Below, piece after piece: positions 24,423 through 34,505 of a stretch of 64,000 bases of DNA (the stretch's first letter is position 1; every line of letters begins with the position of its first letter). Under the pieces are notes generated by a model. That model made no database searches and was not told the DNA's origin. It saw only the letters and a program-made list of their open reading frames with translations. The position numbers and the translations under genes were made by a program. Source of the DNA: Cyclaneusma minus (taxonomy: Eukaryota > Ascomycota > Leotiomycetes > Marthamycetales > Marthamycetaceae); contig JAKZHN010000035.1 of assembly GCA_037179335.1 (NCBI GenBank), positions 124,001 through 188,000 of the forward strand, read 5' to 3'.

Positions 24423-25768
24423 ATGTCTCGGAAGCTCTCTCCGCTTTCTCCAGCCTTCCCGAAAGCAGTTGCTTCCGCATTCTGTCCCACAAGATCCTGC
24501 AGCCAAACCCCACTTCCGAAAATAGCTGTCCAAAGACTTGCCCGCCTCTCCTCTCACTTCACCACTACTTCCATCTCCAACTTCACCAACCCACCGACTC
24601 TCGTCACGAAACGCACCATGGCCTCCTCTTCCATCCCAAAGACCATGAAAGGCGTCTTGGTCGAAAAGACTGGCGATGTCGACGTCCTACAGTACAAGAC
24701 GGACCTTCCAGTACCTACTCCCAAAGACGGTGAAATACTGGTCAAGAACGACTTCATTGGCATCAACTACATCGACACGTGGGCTCTACCCCCTTTCCCT
24801 CTCCCTTTCTCTTTCCATCATCTCCCCCTTTCCGTAATCTCTCCTTTCCCCTTTACCCAGTGTTTCTCCTGAAGTCCCAATGATCGCCAATGGCATAAAT
24901 ACCCGCTCACACTCCATGCAGCTACTTCCGCACCGGCCTCTATCCCGCGCCTAAGCCCGAGATCCTCGGCCGCGAAGCCGAAGGCACCATTGTATCCCTT
25001 GGTTCCGGCAACCACTACAACCTCTCCGTCGGTGACCGTGTCGTCTGGCTCGGCACTAGCGCCTACGCCGAATACACATGCGCGCCAGCAGCCAAAGCCT
25101 ACAAAGTGCCCGACGGAGTGAAGCCCGGCCATGCCGCAGCCGCCCATCTCCAAGGTCTCACAGCCCTGACCATGATCCGAGAGTCCCACGACGTGAAAAA
25201 GGGCGAATGGTGTCTCGTCCACGCCGCAGCTGGCGGGGTTGGACTATGGCTCTGTCAATTGCTCAAGGCTGTTGGAGCAAGGGTCATCGGAACTGCTAGC
25301 ACTCAGGAGAAACTCGACTTGGCGAAAGCGAATGGTGCTGAGGCGGTGATTAACTACAAAGAGACTGGTCTTGAAGACGCCTTCATCAAGCAAGTCAAGG
25401 ACGTGACGGGCGGCAAAGGCGTAGCAGCAATCTTCGACGGCGTCGGCAAGTCGACCTTCAATGCCGATCTCGAAGTTGCCGCTCGCAAGGGCACGATTGT
25501 TAGTTTCGGAAATGCGAGTGGAGTCGTGCCGCCGTTCTCGATTGCCGCACTGGGCAAAAAGAACTTGAAGATCTTGAGGCCGGTCTTGTTTAACTATATT
25601 TTCACCCGGGAAGAGTATGAGAGCTACTGCAAGGAGCTTTTCCATTTCATCCTCAAGGATAATATGAATGTGCAGATCCACGAGGTCTATCCGTTGGAGG
25701 ATATTAAGAGTGCGACGCTGGATTTGGAGGGCCGGAAGACGAAGGGAAAGTTGCTCCTGAAGCCGTAG
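24423..25768 (+). CDS. NADPH:quinone oxidoreductase, zeta-crystallin type
   Basis: Two exons, 24423-24778 and 24922-25768, with a 143-nt intron, give 400 residues from the first ATG. A second in-frame ATG at 24618 (MASSSIPKTMKG) gives 335 residues, the usual family length. The extra 65 residues are Arg/Ser/Ala-rich without acidic residues, like a mitochondrial presequence, so dual targeting by alternative starts is plausible. The fold is medium-chain dehydrogenase/reductase: GroES-like part with PEILGREAEGTI and VGDRVVWLG, then the NADPH motif HAAAGGVGLWLCQLL and VIGTAS. Zinc ligands are absent, as expected for quinone reductases such as yeast Zta1. It converges with CLP1. Confidence 0.92.
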
Positions 25769-26103
25769 ATGCCGCCGCAAGTGATGGGGAAAGATGAATG
25801 ATTATGAGAAACGACTGAAAAGGAACAAAGCAACTTCGCTCCCAGGAGAACATCAGTTCCAGTTTTCACTTCAAAAATTTAGAAAGAAAAGGAGAGGGCC
25901 ACCCTCAAAATCAAACAACTCGTTCATGTCAAAACAGTTGAAGACACTCCATTTTCCAGGCGATTGATTTCGAATTTCTGAGTCTTCAGAATCAGCTCTG
26001 AGTGACTTTTGAGAACATTCCCTGTCCTAACCCGTAAACACCCAGCCTAGAAAACCTCTCATTCACCCAAACTCCGCCCAATGCTAAGCCCCATTTGCGC
26101 CGC
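25769..26103. other. Short convergent intergenic region
   Basis: 335 bp between the stops of the quinone oxidoreductase (+) and CLP1 (-). It holds both 3' UTRs; nothing else seen. Confidence 0.6.
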
Positions 26104-27824
26104 TCACAACAAAGTCATTACTGGCTCCGGCCAACACCCCCACACCAATGCCCACTCGCCAACTCTTCCGCTTAACGGCTGCAAGAGTTTGACCTTCTTC
26201 CTCTTCTCGTCCACATCCGCCACATACACGAATCCCATGACACTAGCGTCACGGATCGCGTCTTGTGGATCTTTTGGTGACGCATGCATTACTGCCAGTA
26301 AGCTGTGCAGCATAGCGGTCGAAGGGTCAACTTTGTCAAAGATCTGGGTTTGCGAGGATAGAGTGAGGGCGGCGGGGTCGTAATCATCGTCTGCGGCGCC
26401 AAAGGAGGTTGTATCTTCGGCTGTAGTGCGAATGTTAGCATGTGCCATGAAAAGGAACCAAAACTCAAGTCATTTGGAGAGTGACGGGACCAGTAGCTTT
26501 GAGAACGCGTTTGGAATCGGATCAGTCAGCTTACATTCACGGACTTTGAAGCAAGATATGCTGGAAAAGTCGACTTGTTGGGTTTGTGGAGAAAGTGTGC
26601 GTCTGGGATCGCCGAAGAAGTACTCGCGGATCTGAGCTTGGCGGAAGAGGGACATGAAGGTTTCGTCGCGGTCGACACAGCCACCGGACTTGGGGAGCTT
26701 GACAACGGTTATGGGGGAGGTGAAGCGGCGGAGCATGTCGCTGTGCAGACGTTCAGATCCGAGAGTCAGGATGATGTCGACTAGAATAATCCGTAAGTTA
26801 CATATTCTCCCAAAAGGCATAGATTTGGACGCAGGGAACCTGTGAAAGAATAGGGGCAAATAAGCACAAACCTGAAAACTCAGAAATGATATGCGAAAGC
26901 AAATCGTAACCCCCTTTGCCTTGGCTGACAACGCCACTCGTGTCTATGATCATTCCCGAGCTTTTGACTTCTTCATCATCTGCCAGCCTACTTGTAGCAG
27001 CCAAGGCCAAGCGGGTCAAGACAGGTTTCAACAACTTGGCATTGTCTTCTGCGCTCGGCAGACCGTAGTAATAACACAATGGCAGCTTGACAGGCAACGG
27101 ACTAGGTCCCGACGTAGGACTGCTACCCCATCCCTCTTCCACATCAATCGTCGATGAAAACACTGTAGCAGTCAAAGAGCCCGGTACTGACAGCATGCCC
27201 TCTCTTGTATCTGTGTTGACCACCATCGGCTGCCATCCCGTGCGCGTAGCATATGCCGTGAGCAGTTTCACCAAGCTCGTCTTCCCCGCATCCGTAGGCC
27301 CAACGACCAGGACTCGCGGCCCTTCGCTCTTGGTCTCGGCAGCTTTGTGTCTCAGCTTATCGAGAGCGAAATGCGTGTTGACATAGGTCGTCATGGGAGT
27401 CTCCTCTGCCATGTACTCCTCGCACTGTCCCGTAACCTCGATCTTGCAGCCATGCCAGGTGAAAATGGCGGCTTTGGTGCCGCAAAAAGTGTAGACATGG
27501 TTCAGGGCCAGCTCGGTGCCGAAGATCTCTGCTGTTCCAGTAAGGATCTGTTGCGACAATGCTGGTCAGTCGGCACGAATTTATATATTTCCTTTTGGGA
27601 TCGAAGGCAGAGAATCGCACCTTGACTTCGATCTGCGAGCCACTGGCAACCTCGAATCGCCATTCGCAGTTTGCGTCGAGACGGTGGAGGGCTGTAGAGG
27701 TGCCGGCGACGGGTGCTGCCACCGAGGAGGCCTGGTGAGGATTGTCAGCCTTCTCTTGGTTCCTTATCAAGGGCGAAACTCTTACATTGGGTGCGCTCAG
27801 CAGGCCAAGGCCTGGCAAGGACAT
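26104..27824 (-). CDS. CLP1: mRNA cleavage and polyadenylation factor Clp1
   Basis: Five exons (27824-27786, 27731-27621, 27547-26872, 26780-26535, 26420-26104) give 462 residues, normal for the family. Clp1 is a subunit of cleavage factor IA in pre-mRNA 3' end formation. Visible features: an N-terminal beta domain (CEWRFEVASGSQIEV, ILTGTAEIFGTELA); the P-loop VVGPTDAGKTS at about 132-141; Walker-B-like IIDTSGVVSQGKGGYDLL; VDIILTLGSERLHSDM; and a C-terminal domain beginning after the last intron (SEDTTSFGAADDDYDP). All introns are GT-AG and keep frame. Intron 3 (26871-26781) also contains an internal cag that would give a shorter intron, but only the distal acceptor restores the conserved VDIILTLGSER. 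Confidence 0.94.
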
Positions 27825-28206
27825 TGTGGCCTGTCTCGTATTCTTTCTCGGTATGGCCGGGCACCGCAGATGGCAAAAATAGCAGGCTGGGATGATATTT
27901 GGTCAAATCTCACACCGTTCTTCAATCGGACGGAGCTCCATGAAGCTCAAGCTGCGGCCGGCCCGCTAAGACGGAGCTCTGGTTCAGCCTCGCGCTAGAG
28001 CAAACATTCATTTCTTGGCACTGCCAAAAAGATGAATTGAAGGGTTTCTTCGGTACATGTATTAATGGCAATATCAGTGCAGGACTGTAGGTCAAGACTG
28101 GAATGCTGGAATATAGGCCAAAATATGCACAAGCTGAACCTAGTAAGTTTTGGAGGCTATATGCGGGTTCAAACCTCGTAGTGAGCTCTGGGGGTCATAA
28201 ATCAAG
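27825..28206. other. Intergenic, promoter of CLP1
   Basis: 5' flank of CLP1. No further gene seen. Confidence 0.5.
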
Positions 28207-28410
28207 TGGTGCCCTCTACAGTGACATGCCTCCAATAACTGGGACTATCCTTAATGATTAGAAATATCCCCGGTAATTAAGAATAGCCCCAAGGATTAGA
28301 AGTACTTTGAATGACTAGGAATATTTCAGAGGATTAGGAGATTGCGAATGATTGAAAACAACAGTCCATTCGGACCACTGCTACACATCAATTTCAGAAA
28401 GGGGGTGAAG
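28207..28410 (-). mobile_element. Bounded repeat element, copy A
   Basis: Read on the minus strand it has three parts. The head (28408-28343) reads caccccctttctgaaattga, then gtagcagtggtccgaatgg and actgttgttttcaatcattc. Next comes an array of degenerate units of about 19 bp (cctaatcctctgaaatatt, cctagtcattcaaagtact, taattaccggggatattt). The tail (about 28232-28207) reads gcatgtcactgtagagggca. Head and tail both match the copy at 52.8-53.2 kb in the same order, with mostly transition differences. No ORF, terminal inverted repeat or target-site duplication was recognised. 'Mobile' is inferred from the two copies; locus 4 of the array family. Confidence 0.55.
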
Positions 28411-28577
28411 ACTAGTTTCGCCTTTCTGGCTAAGGACTCTTTATCATTGTCTTCGTGAAAATCCGTCGCACCGAGACACATGTCTGTAGGAAACGGTAGG
28501 AAGTGGGTATACGCCATACAATGCTAGAACGGCCTGTCCATGCTTCTAGCCCTCTAATCCGAACTCCCAAGCGAAGC

Positions 28578-29755
28578 TTATGCGCCAGAAATTCCTGCCA
28601 GATCTTCCAGGATCTTTTTCACGCTCCTAACTCCAAGCAATGTGTTCTCGTCAGGTCCCAAGCCAGGGGTCCAGGAAGCGTGTGCAAAGTCGATGATTTT
28701 GACGGCATAAATCTTCGGCAGCATCTCAGATGCCTCGTCGTCGGAGTCTTCCTCGTCATCTTCTTCCTCATCGTGGCCGTTGGACATGCCATTAGTTGTG
28801 CCGTTGGTATCTGCGGGCGCCTCTCGACTTGCCTCCTCCATAGCGGAACGTAATGCGGCGCCGTCTCCTTCAAAAACGAACAACAGGCTGGAAGAAAACA
28901 TGCGACTTTCCTGCTGTTCCATGGTCTCGATGATGCGATCCAGATCTGCGATAAAAGCCTGCGAAACCAACTTGCCCAGTTCCTCGTCGACACCAGCTGA
29001 CTCGGTGAAAATAAAGTTGCTGAATGCCTCGTGGACATTGTCTTCTGTCACGACGAAACGGCCGTAGTCTTTATTGTAGATTTTGTAACCTTCGCGGTCC
29101 ACGTCGCCTCCTGGAACGGCATTTTCACCTTGCCATACTCTCATGCCCGCGATTCGGAAGCCGAGGTTCTTGTGCGTCGTCTTTTCGGTGATGATATCGA
29201 AGCGCCTTTTCTTGTCCTCTAGCGCATAGTCCGCATACAGCCGTACGCCTAGCTTCACGTCCAAGATATTGGGCTTTACGAAACCGTGGGCCGCATTTTC
29301 GAGAACCAAGGCCATGTCGGTGACTATGCGCTTGGGGCGCGACGAGGTCAGGAGCTCGTCAACAGTAGGCGCGCCCTCGACAGCAGCATCTACAGCAGCA
29401 CCTACCTCGGTGGTTTGGGCTGCAATCATAGCTGCCCCATGCTCCTCCAGGGTCGCATCTTGCTGGGGGGACAGCTGGAGAGTGCCCATGAAGGTGGGCA
29501 TCAGCTCGGCGAACTCGGGATGGTTTGCGATCGAGTCGTTGTAGAATTGAGCTTCCTTAGGGGTACATGGTTTAATGAATAGCTGGCCGTCCACGTCGGA
29601 GAGCACGCCCTCACTACAGGCGCAATGTCAGTAGATTTCCGAGAATGGCTTGGGCGCGAAGCTTACTGTCCGGCAACAGCGTAATCGTAGCCAACCAATT
29701 CAGACTGCTTGGGCAGAGGTTTTGCCATAGTGGCCACAGTGGTGGAAGAGGTCAT
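28578..29755 (-). CDS. ARG82: Inositol polyphosphate multikinase (IPK family)
   Basis: Two exons, 29755-29667 and 29613-28578, with a 53-nt intron, give 374 residues. The IPK signature PxxxDxKxG is PNILDVKLG (about 144-152). Other family features are VLENAAHGFVKP, LGFRIAGMRVWQ, SSLLFVFEGD and the metal-binding DFAHA near the C terminus. Arg82/Ipk2-type enzymes phosphorylate inositol trisphosphate to tetra- and pentakisphosphate and influence transcription and phosphate signalling. An acidic low-complexity insert (EEEDDEEDSDDEASE) precedes the last strand. The start MTSSTTVATMAKPLPKQS joins in frame to AVAGHEGVLSD. The subfamily (IPMK rather than IP6K) is inferred from length. Confidence 0.9.
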
Positions 29756-30929
29756 GGTAGGACAGGTCATGGGGCGGTCATATTGCGACAGCTTAGGTTC
29801 GCAGAAAAAGAAAGAGGAGTATGTTCTCGGGAGACTCGTTATAGGTGGGTAGGGCGGGAGTTTAAGGAGAGTGGAAGTCGACAGGCGACAGGAGGACGAG
29901 GGCGCAAGACGGTTGGTCGCTTTCTTTGGCCCAACTCGCACCAGCATGGGCACTGGAAGGCTGAGTCGAGGCTGGCGTACATGTACGGCGTCGTGGTCTA
30001 CGAAGCAAATCTTAGTGTTCTCCACCGCCTTATCTTAGCGTGGACCCCTGGCAGGAAAGGCTGAGCACAGGTCAATTTTGCCTGTGCCCCTGCAACTTGA
30101 CCACCACTCGATACTTGCGAGCATGCTCATAACTCCAGCTCTCGACACTTCGACAACATCATTGGCCATTGGAGACGACACGCTACCGCCGAGCAAACAA
30201 GTCACTGTTGCCCATGTTGTGTGCTGGCACCTCACGAGAGCCCATCACGTTCACATTGCTGTCTGTCTTGTCATGTGTGACAGAACTGATGGAAGCTTCA
30301 GGTGCTCCCGACTTCGAAACATGGAGATCTGCCACCTCTTCTTGGCTTCTGTTGACTCATCTGCTCCGCTGCCTGTGAAATCGGGATGAGGATATGGTCT
30401 GAGGTCAAACCAGAGTCTGAGAGTCAAACTCAAACCCAAACTTTCTAGACCACCAAATGGTATTTATTGCTGTTGCAAGTTGCTGCCAGCAGCGCAATCC
30501 TTGAAATCTGTAGGTAAAAATCAAAGAGAGCACTGTGAAGCACTTGTCACTCTGCTGTCGATTCCATCTTATTCGTCACATCGTTGGCTACCTGAATTAC
30601 CCGCCCATCTTCACATCGTCAGGCTATTACCTCGCCAGGTGAGCTGCTGCCGATTCCAGCAGAAGTCTACAAACCAGGCGAGAACCGTAACATAAGTGTC
30701 CGCAAGATTGCCCGTTTGCTCCTCTTCTTTCCTCCGTCTCCGCGTCTACCTTACTTTTTTTGTGGTGTGCTGCAGCTGCACACATCTTCACAGCTCATTG
30801 CAAACGACAACCTTAAGTCTTAACTCCACGGACTGGGTCAACCCATCACACAATCCCTTTCTCTTCCTCATCCTTCACACAAGACTCGCCCAACCTCACC
30901 AGAACAATCTCATCTTGCGAGTACTCACC
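29756..30929. other. Divergent intergenic region (inositol kinase / Arb1)
   Basis: Contains both promoters. The last 100 bases before 30930 are C/T-rich and end in a ctcacc-ATG context. A 103-codon frame at 30078-30389 lacks an ATG and family features. Confidence 0.5.
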
Positions 30930-33072
30930 ATGGCGGACGCTCTATCCCAAGATGTCGGTGCTCTGACCCTCAACGAGTCCTCAGAAGCCAAGTCCCGACG
31001 CTACAGCGCAACTCAGCTTCTGGAGCTGGCACCTGTGAACTCCGGTCGGGTTAGGAAATTCGAGCGTCTTCTCAAGAAGGCCGCAGACGCTGTGCACAAT
31101 AGCCGACCCCAAGATAACCTTGTCCATAAGGTTCTCGACGCTGAGATCGAGGAGGAGATTGCCAACGCTGGCCAGAGTCAGACTACCCAGAGCAGTCCAG
31201 TCTCAGATTCAACCAAGACCGCGTCCCCTGTGGACAAGGTCGAAGCCGAGACCCACGACATTGAGATCGAGGAGCAGATTCCCAATGCTGGCCAGACTAC
31301 CCAGAGCAATCCAGTCCCGGATTCTACCAAGGCCACGTCCGCTGTGGACGAGAACAAGGCCGAGACCCTCGATGCTGCTTCCAGTCTGCCGACTGCTGAT
31401 GCTCCCGTAGCAGCAACCAAGAAGACCAAGAAGGCACCCAAGGCAGAAGTGGCGGATGAGGGTGAGGCCCTCCCGGAGGACTTTTACAAGGCACAGCCTG
31501 GTGACCCCAACTACGAACTTACTAGCGAAGAGGAGGAGGAGCCCAAGGAGAAGAAGAAGAAGAAGAAGAACAAGAAGCCCAACAAGAAGAGTACCGGGCC
31601 CAAGAAGCCGAAGCTGCCACCAGCATCTGGCTTCGAAGGTTTGCCTGAAGCCCCCCCTTTCCCGCCAACATAGCTAACATACGACAGAGTTCTACGCCGA
31701 CCCTCCTCTCACCCCCCAAGAGTACATGGAGGAAATCGAGCAGATCTATGCTCCGTAAGTCTTGGCCATTGCCTACTCCATATCCGTGCTCACCATATTA
31801 CAGATCCCGCCCCTTCGTTGAGCGCATTGAACAGTGCATGCAACGCTACAGAGCGAGACGCAAGCTCGATTCCGAACGATCTCACATTTTCACCAAGTAT
31901 CTTCTGCTCGGTGGTGTCGATGCCACTCCCAAGCCCTTCGGCGGTGGTCTTGACAAGGAAACGGTCGAGAATTCTACCGCCCAAGAAATTGCTGATATCA
32001 ATGCTCGAGACTACATCCAAGGTAATCCGAACAGCAAGTTCTTTGACGGAAACATGGATGCTTGGGAAGTGAACTTTGAATTAGTTGTGGCTGGATTCAT
32101 GTAAGATACCCATCTCATGACCAAGCGCGATGAATCTATAAAGCTAACCTGACTTACAGCGCGGAAAAGCTCCCAGCAATGTTTGGCGACGAGGGAAAGA
32201 CGATCAAGCAAGCCTGCGACGTTCTCCGCAACTGGCTTAATTACGTTCTGCACCACAACGTATGCCCCGAGTACAAGGACAACATCCTCGCTGCACGCAG
32301 GATCTGCGATATTGCAGAGGAGGAGTTCGAGCACATTCGCGAGGTGGCCTACCAACTTCCCGGAGCCTACAATACTGCCTGCTCTACCCTCTTTGGCGGC
32401 CAGCATTTTGGTCTCGGTCCCGACACCCTGAGCGACTCTGACGAAGACGAGAAGGAAGCCGGTTTCTTTAGCGCCATGAACCGTGCCGATGCGCTTCAAG
32501 CCTTCAAGACTGCTGCTGCCATGTTGGGCACGGATGAGCAATGTCAATTTGTCCTCGAGCACGACCCGAAGATTGTGGACAAGCAATATCGCGGCTTTGA
32601 GATCGTCGATATCATCATGCCTACCGATGAGACTAAGGCCATGTATGCTGCCACGAAGAACTCCAAGGGTGAGACTGGTACCATGCAGCCTCTCGGCATC
32701 ATGAGAGTCAAGCCCTGGAGCAACCCGGCCGCTGCCCCTGAAGACGTCACGGATTCCGAGTCTGAGGATGGCAACGACGGCATGACCAAAGATGCCGATG
32801 GTCCGATCGAGGAATTCTGGCTCGAGCAGTCTATCTTGGAGGAGTTCTTCAAAGGCATGCGCTTTGAAGCTGACGTCCGCCAGTTGGATTGCGGATTCAA
32901 GTATTTCGATACTGTGACCCGCATCTATCCATCGTTCTACACGTATCTGCAGAACGAGAAGATGGAGAAGTGGAAGCAGCCCAGGCCAAATGACAGGCCT
33001 GCACCTAACGTTGACGACGAGAAGTACCAAGATGGTCAGTCGAAGCAGGAGGTGGAAGCTGGTGCTGTGTAA
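30930..33072 (+). CDS. Arb1-type Argonaute siRNA chaperone subunit
   Basis: Four exons (30930-31638, 31688-31754, 31804-32100, 32160-33072) give 661 residues. In fission yeast Arb1 belongs to the ARC complex, which holds Argonaute with duplex siRNA before heterochromatin loading. The conserved part starts after a disordered N-terminal third: EFYADPPLTPQEYMEEIEQI, RPFVERIEQCMQRYR, then NWLNYVLHHNVCPEYK and AARRICDIAEEEFEHIREVA. The N-terminal part carries two similar blocks of about 36 residues (EIEEEIANAGQ / EIEEQIPNAGQ, each with VxDSTK and AVD/PVD) and a very basic run (KEKKKKKKNKKPNKK). Recognition rests on the Arb1 family pattern; confirmation needs a profile search. Confidence 0.83.
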
Positions 33073-33773
33073 GGGGGTGAGTGGAAAGGGGTTATCGCGA
33101 TGATTTGCTGCTTGAAATGGAGACGGAAACTTTACGGGGCTCTTTCTCGTTGTGTTTTGTAAGGGTCTGGGCAGGTTTATGGAGATGGGCGGGATTTGCC
33201 CACATCATATCGCAGGACCTTTCAGTACTAAAAGCCTCCTTTGGGGGCCTGACACAACAACTCGGAGGAAATCAGCTTTGTGCAGTTAATTCGCAAAAAG
33301 AGAAAAAGAAAACAAAAATGCGTTGATCCAATGGACTCTCTTGCAACCAGCTGAATTGTCGATTGGCCTTTGTGACCTCGCTCATATAGCCGGAGACTGT
33401 AAGAGGAAGACGTTGATACGTTGTAATCATTACCTCTGAAATAGAACCTTTGCCCTTGATATTGACTCGAACAACGAAACTGATGAAATATCACATAAAC
33501 ATGGCTAATTGTCGAGTGGCAGGGAGAAGGCCAGGCTCGTGAATTGTAGCCTGTCATGACTTATGGGCAAGTCAATTCGAGACGAAGACCCTGAGGGGGG
33601 GTTGAACGCAAATAAATTCCCTCACTCGTATGTACAAAGACTGATTCGATGGCCGCCTCCTGTTCCAGCTGAGCGTCTCTTCGCTGCACCAAACGATGTC
33701 CGTGAGGGCGATATCATATGCCGAGTGCGCCAAACCCCCCGAGCCTCAGTCTGAACAATGGCGAGATAGGTGT
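33073..33773. other. Convergent intergenic region
   Basis: Between the stops of the Arb1-type gene (+) and the NDUFB2-like gene (-). Only 3' UTR-like sequence; no gene seen. Confidence 0.55.
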
Positions 33774-34032
33774 TCAATGGTCCCAAGGGTGTCTCCAGCC
33801 CATGAGAACAGCGCCTGCACAGGGTTAGTGATGGGTTGTGTATTCGAGAGATGGAGATTCGGACCGTCTTTCTTCGCTCGGTACATCAACTGTGCAGGGT
33901 TAGCAAGGCGCAGTCACTGGCCGAGATCAATGGGGAACTCACGAAGAACCACATGCTTGCGCCGAGTCCGGTAGCGGCGAAGCGGTAGAGCGGACGCACC
34001 GGGGGAACGGTGATGGGGTGTTTGCCAGCCAT
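33774..34032 (-). CDS. Complex I accessory subunit, NDUFB2 (AGGG)-like
   Basis: Three exons (34032-33943, 33889-33865, 33814-33774) encode only 51 residues. The protein starts MAGKHPITVPPVRPLYRF, has one membrane segment containing GASMWFF, and ends RAKKDGAVLMGWRHPWDH. The MWFF...YR...G..HPW pattern is that of fungal NDUFB2-like subunits of the complex I membrane arm. Exon 2 is 25 nt; both introns (53 and 50 nt) have clear ctaaccctg(c/t)-(a/g)cag ends. It is easily missed by ORF callers. It is divergent from BUR1. Confidence 0.82.
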
Positions 34033-34505
34033 GGCGAAGAGTCTCTGTGATTCAATGTTTGGTTGGAGTTGGAGTGGGTTATGAGGCCGAATTCTGGGGA
34101 TGTTGTCAGAGGCCGAAGCTTCTCGGGTGGGCAGGTGTTTCCGGAATACGAAAGCGAGCAAATAAAGTATTTCGCAGCTCGGTGGCTTTGCAGCACGTCG
34201 GCACGCGTCACCGTGAGCGAGAGGTGACTTCATTTATTGCATCCGCAGCCTCGATTTTACACCGATTCGGCTTCTGAAGTTGTGATATGGCTCGCTAGTC
34301 AATCACAATGAAGCCTTGTTTTGCGCAGCTCTTCTCGTCCAAAGCGTCGTTGCGCCAGACCTCCCTCGCAACCCTTCCATGAATGCGCCTCCATCCGGAA
34401 CCACTTTCAGATCCAACCACCTTTTGAACTCGACCTCTGTTCCTCGTCTGGCTTCGCGACCCAGCCATCTCCGCGACACAACAGCTCTCACGCGAATTCA
34501 GTACA
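34033..34505. promoter_or_regulatory. Divergent intergenic region NDUFB2-like / BUR1
   Basis: 473 bp between two ATGs on opposite strands; both promoters and 5' UTRs must lie here. No TATA box is evident. Confidence 0.45.

Noticed and set aside
26841..26871. Shorter alternative intron in CLP1 ending at an internal cag
   Set aside because: Using it inserts unrelated residues before the conserved VDIILTLGSER; the distal acceptor is correct.
30078..30389. 103-codon frame between the inositol kinase and Arb1-type genes
   Set aside because: No ATG start and no domain; lies in promoter sequence.
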